DNA from: Sphingomonas sp. | GTDB taxonomy: Bacteria; Pseudomonadota; Alphaproteobacteria; Sphingomonadales; Sphingomonadaceae | Direction: 5' to 3' | DNA length: 31,479 nt | Assembly (NCBI GenBank): GCA_013822915.1 | Contig: PNLG01000357.1 | Coordinates: forward strand, 1-31,479 | In this document: in pieces, positions 7,966-15,393 of the stretch | Numbering within the stretch: position 1 is the stretch's first letter | How the letters are laid out: each line of letters opens with the position of its first letter | Program-made: the position numbers and the translations under genes | Notes under the pieces: generated by a model | Seen by the model: only the letters and a program-made list of their open reading frames with translations | Told to the model about the DNA's origin: nothing | The model's database searches: none

Positions 7966-9027
7966 ATGATATCACCGGGCAGCACAATCGGCATCCTCGG
8001 CGGCGGCCAATTGGGGCGGATGCTGTGCGCGGCCGCTGCGCAACTGGGTTATCGTACGCTGGTGCTGGCGCCCGATGAGGAAGCCGTGGCGGCGCAGACG
8101 GCGTCGAGCTTCATCCGCGCCGATTACCAGAACCGGGTCGTGCTCGATGATTTTGCCGCCGCGTGCGATGTCGTGACTTATGAGTTTGAGAATATCGAGC
8201 TGGCGCCGATCGACTATCTGGCGGAAAAACTGCCCGTGCATCCAGCACCCGCCGCCCTTGCAATTGCGCAGGACCGGGTGAACGAGAAAAGCTTTGTCGC
8301 CGCTCTTGGCGGGCGGACGGCTCCGTGGGCGCGGGTCGCGAGTCTTGCTGAGCTGGACGCCGCACTCGCCGATATCGGTACGCCCGCGATCCTGAAGACG
8401 CTGCGGCTGGGCTATGACGGCAAGGGGCAAGTGCGCCTTACCGATCCGGGCATGGCGGCGGCGGCGTGGAGCGCGATTGGCAAGCGGCCTGCGTTGTTGG
8501 AGGGATTTGTGCCCTTCACCCATGAGTTTTCGATCATCCTCGCGCGGCGGGCAGATGGCGCGATGGTCAGCTATCCGCCGCCCTGGAACGAGCACCGCGA
8601 CGGGGTGCTGGCGCGCTCGACGCTGCCCGCCCCTGCCGAAATTGCGCGGCAATGGTCGGAAGCGGCGGTGCTTGCGGGGCGGGTTGCCGATACGCTCGAT
8701 TATGTCGGGGTGCTGGCGTGCGAGTTTTTCGTCGGCGCGGACGGGCCGGTGTTCAACGAAATGGCGCCTCGCGTCCATAATTCGGGACATTGGACGATCG
8801 AGGGGGCGGTCACCTCGCAATTTGAAAACCATATCCGCGCGATTTGCGGCTTGCCGCTTGGCGATACGGCGCTGACGGCGCGAGGCATCGTGATGGACAA
8901 TCTGATCGGCGAGCAAGCGGCGGACTGGCTGCCCGCGCTCACCGAGCCCGACAGCCACCTTCATCTTTACGGCAAGACGGTGCGACCGGGGCGCAAAATG
9001 GGGCATGTCACGCGGTTGGCGCGTTAA
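7966..9027 (+). CDS. purK: N5-carboxyaminoimidazole ribonucleotide synthase
   Basis: 353 aa from ATG 7966 (MISPGSTIGILGGGQLGRML). This is the only start that leaves a normal PurK N-terminus; an ATG at 7952 is in another frame and stops after five codons. It is an ATP-grasp enzyme: the pre-grasp Rossmann-like domain holds GGGQLGRM, ATP-grasp motifs include ILKTLRLGYDGKGQ and CEFFVGADGPVFNEMAPRVHNSGHW. It carboxylates AIR with bicarbonate and ATP, feeding PurE. No clear Shine-Dalgarno is seen, so translation may depend on coupling to purE. Confidence 0.97.
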   Translation: MISPGSTIGILGGGQLGRMLCAAAAQLGYRTLVLAPDEEAVAAQTASSFIRADYQNRVVLDDFAAACDVVTYEFENIELAPIDYLAEKLPVHPAPAALAIAQDRVNEKSFVAALGGRTAPWARVASLAELDAALADIGTPAILKTLRLGYDGKGQVRLTDPGMAAAAWSAIGKRPALLEGFVPFTHEFSIILARRADGAMVSYPPPWNEHRDGVLARSTLPAPAEIARQWSEAAVLAGRVADTLDYVGVLACEFFVGADGPVFNEMAPRVHNSGHWTIEGAVTSQFENHIRAICGLPLGDTALTARGIVMDNLIGEQAADWLPALTEPDSHLHLYGKTVRPGRKMGHVTRLAR

Positions 9028-9029
9028 CA

Positions 9030-9049
9030 TCGGTTTCAGCTTAAACCGA
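9030..9049 (+). terminator. Small stem-loop after purK
   Basis: TCGGTTT (9030-9036) pairs with AAACCGA (9043-9049) around a 6-base loop, 2 bases after the purK stop. There is no T-tract and the stem is AT/GC mixed, so a terminator role is uncertain. Confidence 0.3.
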
Positions 9050-9159
9050 AAGAGTTTCGACGCGTATGTTCCCGGTATTTGGTGGTGCATGACCGATGCG
9101 GGGATGAAAGGATGCGCGATGGCCCGATGGCCTGCACCCGCATTCGTCGGCGCATGGTT

Positions 9160-9505
9160 GAGGGGCGGCCCGTTCAAGCGCATGTCTCCACGTCGCGCGT
9201 TGAGTGCATGAACGTGTCGGTCCGGATGCAGAATCGCCGCGTCATGCAGTTGATGAGCGCGTTCTGAACAAAGCTCTACGATCAGATTCACTCGCCGGCA
9301 CATTCACGCGCCGACGCTGCATTTTCTGTGCTACAGTTTCCGTCGCATCGATAAGGCGCTGCGCGTGTCGCTAGCGATGGCGGCGGGCATCGCCGACCAG
9401 CTTTTTTCGCTACAGGGTGTCATTGCGCTGAGCGACGCCGATCCGCCCGCACCGGCAAAATGCGGCCCCGATAAACGGCGCGGTGTCGAAAATTCAAGCT
9501 GTTAG
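9160..9505 (+). pseudogene. Decayed C-terminal part of an IS1-like transposase
   Basis: In frame 1 (9160-9267) the translation HVSTSRVECMNVSVRMQNRR followed by VMQLMSAF resembles the transposase block STSYVERQNLTMRM...RRF.RLTNAFSKK. A TGA at 9265-9267 replaces the Ser codon. Homology resumes with TKLYDQIHS and then shifts to frame 2 around 9296, giving LHFLCYSFRRIDKALRVSLA and MAAGIADQLFSLQ, matching the usual ending YNFVRIHKTLRVTPAMAAG. The stop is TAG 9503-9505. One stop and at least one frameshift make it non-functional. No upstream two thirds and no clear inverted terminal repeats are visible. The IS1 assignment is from memory of the motif. Confidence 0.75.
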
Positions 9506-9535
9506 ACGGGTCAACCATTTTGGCTATTGACCGGT
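9506..9535. repeat. Imperfect dyad directly after the transposase remnant
   Basis: ACGGGTCAA (9506-9514) and TTGACCGGT (9527-9535) are inverted copies with one mismatch, separated by 12 bases that themselves contain CCA-TTT-TGG. It could be an operator, a weak hairpin, or a leftover of the insertion-sequence end. Confidence 0.4.
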
Positions 9536-9686
9536 TCATCAGATTCAGCCATTGGCGAACCCCCGGGGCGTTAACGATCAAAAATAGCAATGTCAAGGAA
9601 GTTATCGCTCTTCGGCGGCCATAGCGCTGAAAAGTTTTAGGTTCAGTTCCTTCTATTCATAAACCTCGACAATTACGAGTTGGACT

Positions 9687-9690
9687 AGGA
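9687..9690 (+). promoter_or_regulatory. Shine-Dalgarno AGGA before rfbG
   Basis: AGGA is 6 bases before TTG 9697 and 12 bases before ATG 9703. The spacing favours the TTG start, giving two extra residues (Met-Phe); the call between them is not firm. Confidence 0.45.
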
Positions 9691-9696
9691 TTTCGA

Positions 9697-10752
9697 TTGT
9701 TTATGTGGCACGATCGTCGAGTTCTTGTAACCGGCAATACTGGATTTAAGGGGAGCTGGCTTTGCCTGGTTCTCAATCATCTTGGGGCAAAGGTTACAGG
9801 GTTTTCTTTGTCGCCGCCGACTGACCCGAGCTTATTTGTCCAAGCTGGCATTGCCGACCTCGTGCCCACCGTAATTGGGGATGTGCGAGACGCTGAGCAC
9901 GTCCGGCAAGCAATGGCCGATGCCGAGCCCGAGATTGTTTTCCATCTCGCCGCACAGCCGCTCGTCCGCTATTCTTACCAAGAGCCGATCGAGACGTACG
10001 CCACTAATGTCATGGGAACGGTGCATGTTCTGGATGCAGCGCGCCATGTGCCATCAGTGCGCGCGATCGTCGCGGTGACGAGTGACAAATGTTATGAAAA
10101 TCGCGAATGGGTTTGGCCATATCGCGAGTCGGACCCGATGGGCGGGCACGATCCCTACAGCAGCAGCAAGGGTGCGGCCGAATTGGTGGTGTCGGCCTAT
10201 CGCCGGTCCTATTTCAGCGGTCCGGGCGCGCCCTTGGTCGCGTCGGTGCGTGCGGGTAATGTGATTGGCGGCGGTGACTGGGCCGTCGACCGGTTGATCC
10301 CTGACATGGTCCGCGCATTCGAGGCGGGGCGGTCGCCCGTCATCCGCTCGCCCGCATCGGTGCGCCCTTGGCAGCATGTCCTCGAAGCGCTGACGGGTTA
10401 TTTGCGGATCGCCGAACGGCTTTTCGATGGCGATGCTCACGTTGCGACTGGCTGGAATTTCGGACCTTCGGAGGATGATGCCAAGACCGTCGCCTGGATT
10501 GTCGACCGGATTGCGACTTTGTGGGGTGTGTCGAGCGAATGGCGCGACTGGCAGGGCGACGTGCCTCACGAGGCTGGACTTTTGCGGCTTGATTGTTCAA
10601 AAGTCCGCGCAGAGCTGGGCTGGCGTCCTACCTTCACGATCGACGAGGCGCTGGAAAGGATCGTGCAATGGCACAAGGCGGTGCAGCTGGGCGAAGACGC
10701 GAGAACGGTGACGCTAAACCAGATCCAAGAATTTCTTCGTCGCCAATCCTGA
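9697..10752 (+). CDS. rfbG: CDP-glucose 4,6-dehydratase
   Basis: 351 aa from TTG 9697 (or 349 from ATG 9703). It is an extended SDR with VLVTGNTGFKGSWL (NAD-binding loop), EIVFHLAAQPLVRYSYQEP, VTSDKCYENREWVW (Asp-Lys dehydratase pair region) and HDPYSSSKGAAELV (Tyr-X3-Lys). RAGNVIGGGDW and RPWQHVLEALTGYL are specific to the RfbG/DdhB group rather than dTDP-glucose dehydratase. It forms CDP-4-keto-6-deoxyglucose from CDP-glucose. It is first in a same-strand run and lies 22 bases before the E1-type dehydratase. No cytidylyltransferase gene for CDP-glucose is present in the window. Confidence 0.95.
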   Translation: MFMWHDRRVLVTGNTGFKGSWLCLVLNHLGAKVTGFSLSPPTDPSLFVQAGIADLVPTVIGDVRDAEHVRQAMADAEPEIVFHLAAQPLVRYSYQEPIETYATNVMGTVHVLDAARHVPSVRAIVAVTSDKCYENREWVWPYRESDPMGGHDPYSSSKGAAELVVSAYRRSYFSGPGAPLVASVRAGNVIGGGDWAVDRLIPDMVRAFEAGRSPVIRSPASVRPWQHVLEALTGYLRIAERLFDGDAHVATGWNFGPSEDDAKTVAWIVDRIATLWGVSSEWRDWQGDVPHEAGLLRLDCSKVRAELGWRPTFTIDEALERIVQWHKAVQLGEDARTVTLNQIQEFLRRQS

Positions 10753-10774
10753 TATCGGAGCATCGGAAACTTCT

Positions 10775-12184
10775 ATGGCAACTAAGCAATATGCTGCGCC
10801 TGAGGCTTTGAGCAACGCGATCAGCGAAGTCGTAGCCAGCGAAGGCACCGAGGGGCTGCGCCGGGTCATTTTGGACATGGTGGGGGAGTATGCGCGCACG
10901 GCGCATGCGACAAAACCTTTCGTCCCTGGCAATAGCCCGGTGCCGGTATCGGGCAAGGTTTATGGCGAGGAGGAGATGCGTCTTCTGGTCGATTCGTCGC
11001 TCGATTTCTGGTTGACGACGGGTCGGTTCAACCAAGTGTTTGAGGCGCGTTTGGCCGAGCGGCTGGGCGTGCGCCATGTGTTGACCACCAATTCGGGGTC
11101 TTCGGCTAATTTGCTCGCGCTGTCGTCGCTAACCTCACATTATTTGCGATCTGAGGCGTTGAAGCCGGGTGATGAAATGATCACCGTGGCAACGGGTTTT
11201 CCGACTACCATCAATCCCGCAATGCAATATGGGCTCGTCCCGGTTTTTGTTGATTGCGAGCTGCCGACCTACAACATCAAGCCCGAAATGATCGAGGCGG
11301 CGATCACCGATCGGACGCGCATCATCATGATCGCGCACACGCTCGGCAATCCCTTCAATCTCGCTGAAGTGATGCGCGTCGCCGAAAAATACGATCTGTG
11401 GGTGGTCGAAGATTGCTGCGACGCGTTGGGCGCGACTTACAATGGTCAGGGCGTTGGCACCTTTGGCGACATCGGCACGCTCAGCTTCTACCCCGCTCAC
11501 CATATCACGATGGGCGAGGGTGGTGCGGTGTTCACCGACAAGCCGCGGCTGCGGCGCGTGATCGAATCGATGCGCGATTGGGGGCGGGACTGCTGGTGCG
11601 CGCCCGGTCAGGACAATACTTGCGGTAAGCGGTTCGCGCGTAAGCTCGGCAACCTGCCGATGGGTTATGACCATAAATACACTTATAGCCATTGCGGCTA
11701 TAACCTTAAGATTACCGACATGCAGGCAGCGGTTGGGGTTGGCCAGCTTGATCGGCTAGATGGGTTTATCGCGGCGCGTCAGCGCAATTTCGATTTGCTG
11801 AGCGAAGTGTTCCGCGAATGGGAAGATGTTTTCATTTTGCCTGAGGCAACGCCAAATAGCCAGCCGTCGTGGTTCGGCTTCCCGCTGTCAATCCGCGACG
11901 GAGCGGGCTTTGCTCGTGAAGAACTTACCCAGCATTTCGATGACCGCATGATCGGCACCCGATTGTTGTTTGGCGGCAACATCATTCGTCAGCCTTATAT
12001 GCGCGGGCGCAATTATCGGGTTGTCGGCGATTTGACGGGTGCAGACTTCGTCACCGAGCGCACCTTCTGGTTGGGCTTGTTCCCCGGCATTGGCACCGAT
12101 CATATCGCTTATATCCAACAGGCCGTTCGTGATTTCTTAGCCAATGGTGGAGCGCGGGTCGGTAATATCAAAGTGTTTCAATAG
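10775..12184 (+). CDS. rfbH: CDP-4-keto-6-deoxyglucose 3-dehydratase (E1 type)
   Basis: 469 aa, DegT/DnrJ/EryC1 fold. The aminotransferase lysine is replaced: SFYPAHHITMGEGG has His242 at that place, the hallmark of E1-type PMP dehydratases. The unusual [2Fe-2S] ligand set C-X57-C-X-C-X7-C is exactly present as Cys215, Cys273, Cys275 and Cys283. So the enzyme should remove the C3 hydroxyl of CDP-4-keto-6-deoxyglucose by a PMP/one-electron mechanism, leading to the 3,6-dideoxy-4-keto sugar. Its usual ferredoxin-reductase partner (E3, DdhD/AscD) is not encoded in the window, so electrons must come from elsewhere. Confidence 0.96.
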   Translation: MATKQYAAPEALSNAISEVVASEGTEGLRRVILDMVGEYARTAHATKPFVPGNSPVPVSGKVYGEEEMRLLVDSSLDFWLTTGRFNQVFEARLAERLGVRHVLTTNSGSSANLLALSSLTSHYLRSEALKPGDEMITVATGFPTTINPAMQYGLVPVFVDCELPTYNIKPEMIEAAITDRTRIIMIAHTLGNPFNLAEVMRVAEKYDLWVVEDCCDALGATYNGQGVGTFGDIGTLSFYPAHHITMGEGGAVFTDKPRLRRVIESMRDWGRDCWCAPGQDNTCGKRFARKLGNLPMGYDHKYTYSHCGYNLKITDMQAAVGVGQLDRLDGFIAARQRNFDLLSEVFREWEDVFILPEATPNSQPSWFGFPLSIRDGAGFAREELTQHFDDRMIGTRLLFGGNIIRQPYMRGRNYRVVGDLTGADFVTERTFWLGLFPGIGTDHIAYIQQAVRDFLANGGARVGNIKVFQ

Positions 12185-12190
12185 AAGGGG
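12184..12190 (+). promoter_or_regulatory. Shine-Dalgarno GAAGGGG that sets the aldolase start
   Basis: GAAGGGG ends 9 bases before GTG 12200 but only 3 bases before TTG 12194, so the GTG is the better start. The first G is the last base of the rfbH stop codon. Confidence 0.5.
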
Positions 12191-12199
12191 CAGTTGGGG

Positions 12200-12910
12200 G
12201 TGGACGCGATTGATTTTAGCCGTTTTACGGCGTTGAAGGGCGAGTTCGAGGCCGAAGGCTTGACTCGTGATTTCATGGCGGCCGAGGTTATTTATGCCGG
12301 CCGTCACGGGTTGGATTATTGCACAAAGATTGGCGGGTGCGAGGCAAAGTCTGACATTCGATTCTTGTGCGGCATTGGCGTGACAAGTGTCGTCGCGCCG
12401 ATGATCGAAAGCCCGTTTGCGATGCGCAAATATCAGGAAATGCTCCCGGAGGGCGTGTTTCATCATGTTGGCGTCACCATCGAGACGGTAAATGCCGTCG
12501 AGCGGATCGAAGCTATTTTGGATGCGGATGTCAAACTGACCGAAGTTACGATCGGTCGCACCGATTTGACCGCATCATTTGGCGGCACCGGTGTTGATTC
12601 GCCGGAGACGATGGCAATGGTAAAGACCGTTGCCTCGGCCGCGAGAGCGCGCGGGCTGGGCGCCACGATGGGCGGCAGCGTCAATAAGGGCACGCGCGAT
12701 TTGCTTCGGAGCGATCCTGCACTCGCTGATATTTTGGTAAGCGTCGAGACGCGCAAGGTTGTCATCCCCGTCGCCCATTTCTTGGAGGACGGTGTGTTGG
12801 AAGATGCGCTCCGGATCGAGGCTGTCTTGCTGCAGTTCCAGAGCCGCGCTTATTCGGGTGTGCTCGCAGAGGCGCAGAATCGCGAGCAGATGATCAAGGC
12901 TCGCATCTGA
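12200..12910 (+). CDS. HpcH/HpaI-type aldolase (pyruvate-aldolase fold)
   Basis: 236 aa from GTG 12200. The TIM-barrel signatures of the HpcH/HpaI/citrate-lyase-beta superfamily are visible: TSVVAPMIESPFAMRKY (about 62-78), GVTIETVNAVERIEAIL with metal-ligand Glu95, and VTIGRTDLTASFGG with Asp122. Relatives form or break a C-C bond between pyruvate (enolate on a divalent metal) and an aldehyde. It sits 15 bases after rfbH and its stop overlaps the HAD start (TGATG at 12908-12912). In this setting it may build or release a 2-keto acid used by the thiamine enzyme two genes on; that is inference. The substrate is unknown. Confidence 0.85.
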   Translation: MDAIDFSRFTALKGEFEAEGLTRDFMAAEVIYAGRHGLDYCTKIGGCEAKSDIRFLCGIGVTSVVAPMIESPFAMRKYQEMLPEGVFHHVGVTIETVNAVERIEAILDADVKLTEVTIGRTDLTASFGGTGVDSPETMAMVKTVASAARARGLGATMGGSVNKGTRDLLRSDPALADILVSVETRKVVIPVAHFLEDGVLEDALRIEAVLLQFQSRAYSGVLAEAQNREQMIKARI

Positions 12911-13614
12911 TGGATATCAAGATCCTGCTCGATTTCGACGGCGTCTTGTTCAATAGTGCGTTCGAAGCCTATGGTGTCGCCAATCTTGCTACTAAGGATT
13001 TGGCCGATTTTCGGCAGGACGTCTCTTTCGAGGAATTCTTGCGTTTTCGCGCCTTCGTTACCGACGCATGGCAGTTTAACCGGCTTTATGTCGAAAATCC
13101 GCTGACCCAGTTTGACCAGCTACCGCTCATCAAGCCGGATGAGGCTGATTGGGCGTTTTCGCGCCGGTTTTTTGAGGCGCGTTCGGTCTTGATGCAAGAT
13201 AGCAACTGGCCGAAAGTGATGGCCCCCTATGATTTCTTTTTCCAGTTGCGCCCTCATCTGATTGCACATCCGGAGAAGTTTGCCATCCTTTCTACCCGCA
13301 ATGTCGCCTCGATCCGCGAGACGATGGCATATTTTGATGCCGATGTGATTGAGATCTTCGGGCAGGAGGACATCCGACGCACGGGCGCCAAGATCGGTGT
13401 CGCGCGCGAGCAGGGTTGGCTGGAGCCGCGGCGCAATCTCGTTGTTTATGTCGACGACATGAACGACCATCTGGAGCCGTTCGAGGGCATGATTCACCTG
13501 CCGCTCCACGCCGATTGGGGATATGACACGGTGTCGGTGGGTAGCCTGAGCCAGCACCAAGTCATCTTCATCTTGCGCTCTTTGCTAAAGCTCGTGGAAG
13601 AACATCGCGGATGA
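12910..13614 (+). CDS. HAD-fold hydrolase of the branched-sugar cassette
   Basis: 234 aa. Motif I is LLDFDGVLFNS (Asp8, Asp10), motif II AILSTRN (Ser128/Thr129), motif III is probably Lys161 in RRTGAKIG, and motif IV is VVYVDDMNDHLE (Asp182, Asp183). All catalytic positions look intact, so a phosphatase is likely. A large insert (about 25-115) forms a cap. It overlaps both neighbours (1 base with the aldolase, 4 bases with the thiamine enzyme), so it belongs to the same pathway; a phosphorylated keto-acid or sugar intermediate is a reasonable guess. I do not recognise a named family. Confidence 0.82.
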   Translation: MDIKILLDFDGVLFNSAFEAYGVANLATKDLADFRQDVSFEEFLRFRAFVTDAWQFNRLYVENPLTQFDQLPLIKPDEADWAFSRRFFEARSVLMQDSNWPKVMAPYDFFFQLRPHLIAHPEKFAILSTRNVASIRETMAYFDADVIEIFGQEDIRRTGAKIGVAREQGWLEPRRNLVVYVDDMNDHLEPFEGMIHLPLHADWGYDTVSVGSLSQHQVIFILRSLLKLVEEHRG

Positions 13615-15356
13615 AATACAGCGATCAGATAGCGGCGTGGCTCGCATCGGCGGGATATACCCATTATTTCTATGTCGGTGGGGGCAATATCATGCACCTG
13701 ACCGAAAGTCTTGATCGGTATCTCAAGGGCATTCCGGTGGTGCATGAAGTGGCCGCTGGGATCGCCGCTGAATATTTCAACGAGATTGCGGGGCCAGCCA
13801 AGGCACTTGCGTTGGTCACAGCGGGGCCAGGGCTGACCAACATGATCACTGCCATCAGCGGCGCGTGGCTGGAAAGTCGTGAACTGCTCGTGATTGGCGG
13901 TCAGGTAAAGACCGCTGATCTGGCGCGGCAGCAGTTGCGGTCGCGCGGTATTCAAGAGATTGATGGCGTTGAACTGGTTAGGTCGACCACGAAACTCGCC
14001 TGTCGGATTGAGGATACCATCGGTGGTGCGGAATTCCTGAGCATCATTTCGCAGAGTTGGACACCGCGTAAAGGGCCCGTGTTCATCGAGTTTCCTCTGG
14101 ATATCCAAGCTCGTACGGTCGAGGAGGAGCCGCTTCCGCCGGTGCTGGCGCCCGCCCTTGCGACGGCATCGGATGATGAGATCGCGAAAATTGCGGCGCT
14201 CTATGCTGCAGCCGAACGGCCCATCTTGTTGATTGGCGGCGGCGTTGGTTATGGCCTCGCCGTAAAGCTTCATGATCGTCTTGTTGCGCTCGGCGTCCCG
14301 GTTATGACCACTTACAATGGGGCTGATCGGATTGATGGCGATGCGGACATCTATTTGGGGCGACCAAATAGTTGGGGTCAGCGCAGTGCGAATATCATTA
14401 TCCAGCAATCTGATCTGATTATTGCGCTCGGAACTCGGCTCGGTCTTCAGCAGACCGGGTTTAACTGGCGGGAGTTTGGCCGCGACGCTACCATTGTCCA
14501 GGTCGAGATCGATGCCGACGAACTTTCCAAGGGGCATCCCAGAGTTGATCACGGTTTGCAGGTCGATGCAAATGACGTCCTGGAACGTTTGTTAGCGCAA
14601 GACCTCCCGCGTAAGGATGGCTGGCTGGCGCATGCGCGCCGCATCCGTAATGCCGTGCCGCGGGTGGAGCCGGTCAATAAAACGGGCGAAAATTATCTCT
14701 CCCCTTATGATTTTGTTCTTCAGCTAGAACAACTGACCAAGCCTGATGATTTAATCATTCCTTGTTCAAGTGGAAACGCTTTCACACTTGTAATGTCGCT
14801 GTACAAACAGAAGTTTGGGCAACGGATGTTGACCAACAAGTCGCTGGCTTCGATGGGTTATGGCTTGTCCGGGGCGATTGGAGCGGCCATTGCCGGAGCG
14901 CCGCGCCGGACCATTTTGATCGAGGGCGATGGCGGCTTTTCGCAGAATATGCAGGAACTTGGCACTGCTGCGATCAACAAGCTGAACTTGAAGATCTTTA
15001 TCTTCGACGATAAAGGGCACGCGTCGATCCGCATGGTCCAGCGGAGCTACTTCAATGGTAAGTATCTGGGCTGCGATCAGCCATCGGGGCTGGGCTTGCC
15101 GAATTGGGAGCGGCTTTTCTCGGCGTGGGATATCCCCGTGATGCATTTGCCTATGAAGTTGGCCGATGACGCTGAAGTGGTGGCACGGATGAATGCACCG
15201 GGGACGTGTGCCTTTATTGTGCCCATTGACCCGGAGCAGACCTATTTTCCGAAGATCAGTAGCCGCATCGTCGCGGGGGGATCGATGGAGTCCAACCCGA
15301 TCGACCGTATGACGCCGGAGGTCGACTATCTGGCCGATCTTCGGGTCGAAGGCTGA
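13611..15356 (+). CDS. Thiamine-diphosphate enzyme, acetolactate-synthase/YerE-like
   Basis: 581 aa with the three domains of the acetohydroxyacid-synthase family. The PYR domain has the catalytic Glu46 in PVVHEVAAGIAAEYFNE and TAGPGLTNMITAISGAW; a central domain follows (about 190-330); the PP domain has EGDGGFSQNMQELGTAAINK (GDG at 439-441) with Asp466-Asp467 where Asn-Asn is common. In yersiniose synthesis the related YerE decarboxylates pyruvate and adds the two-carbon unit to C4 of CDP-3,6-dideoxy-4-keto-glucose. The neighbouring rfbG and rfbH would supply exactly that acceptor. The acyl donor here may be the aldolase product rather than pyruvate. ATGA overlap with the HAD gene. Confidence 0.88.
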   Translation: MKYSDQIAAWLASAGYTHYFYVGGGNIMHLTESLDRYLKGIPVVHEVAAGIAAEYFNEIAGPAKALALVTAGPGLTNMITAISGAWLESRELLVIGGQVKTADLARQQLRSRGIQEIDGVELVRSTTKLACRIEDTIGGAEFLSIISQSWTPRKGPVFIEFPLDIQARTVEEEPLPPVLAPALATASDDEIAKIAALYAAAERPILLIGGGVGYGLAVKLHDRLVALGVPVMTTYNGADRIDGDADIYLGRPNSWGQRSANIIIQQSDLIIALGTRLGLQQTGFNWREFGRDATIVQVEIDADELSKGHPRVDHGLQVDANDVLERLLAQDLPRKDGWLAHARRIRNAVPRVEPVNKTGENYLSPYDFVLQLEQLTKPDDLIIPCSSGNAFTLVMSLYKQKFGQRMLTNKSLASMGYGLSGAIGAAIAGAPRRTILIEGDGGFSQNMQELGTAAINKLNLKIFIFDDKGHASIRMVQRSYFNGKYLGCDQPSGLGLPNWERLFSAWDIPVMHLPMKLADDAEVVARMNAPGTCAFIVPIDPEQTYFPKISSRIVAGGSMESNPIDRMTPEVDYLADLRVEG

Positions 15357-15393
15357 TGATTCCATCCGGCCGCCTCCCTTGTTCGATTGACTG

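Larger units (their letters stand above)
9028..9702 (+). other. Gene-free junction between purK and the polysaccharide island
   Basis: This 675-base stretch has no intact gene. It holds a small stem-loop right after purK, a decayed IS1-like transposase 3' end (about 9160-9505), a dyad immediately after it (9506-9535) and AT-richer DNA before the first sugar gene, where a promoter would be expected. I found no convincing -35/-10 pair. Confidence 0.7.

Noticed and set aside
9005..9267. Short open frames after purK starting with Met
   Set aside because: One runs out of purK in another frame, the other covers part of the transposase relic; neither is an intact gene.
7972..9303. Long open frame on the minus strand opposite purK (about 440 codons)
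   Set aside because: It is a mirror of a clear purK gene in GC-rich DNA, has no recognisable motifs and a low-complexity Arg/Pro/His-rich composition.
13494..14552. Long open frame on the minus strand inside the TPP enzyme gene
   Set aside because: Antisense to a strongly conserved enzyme; no motifs seen.
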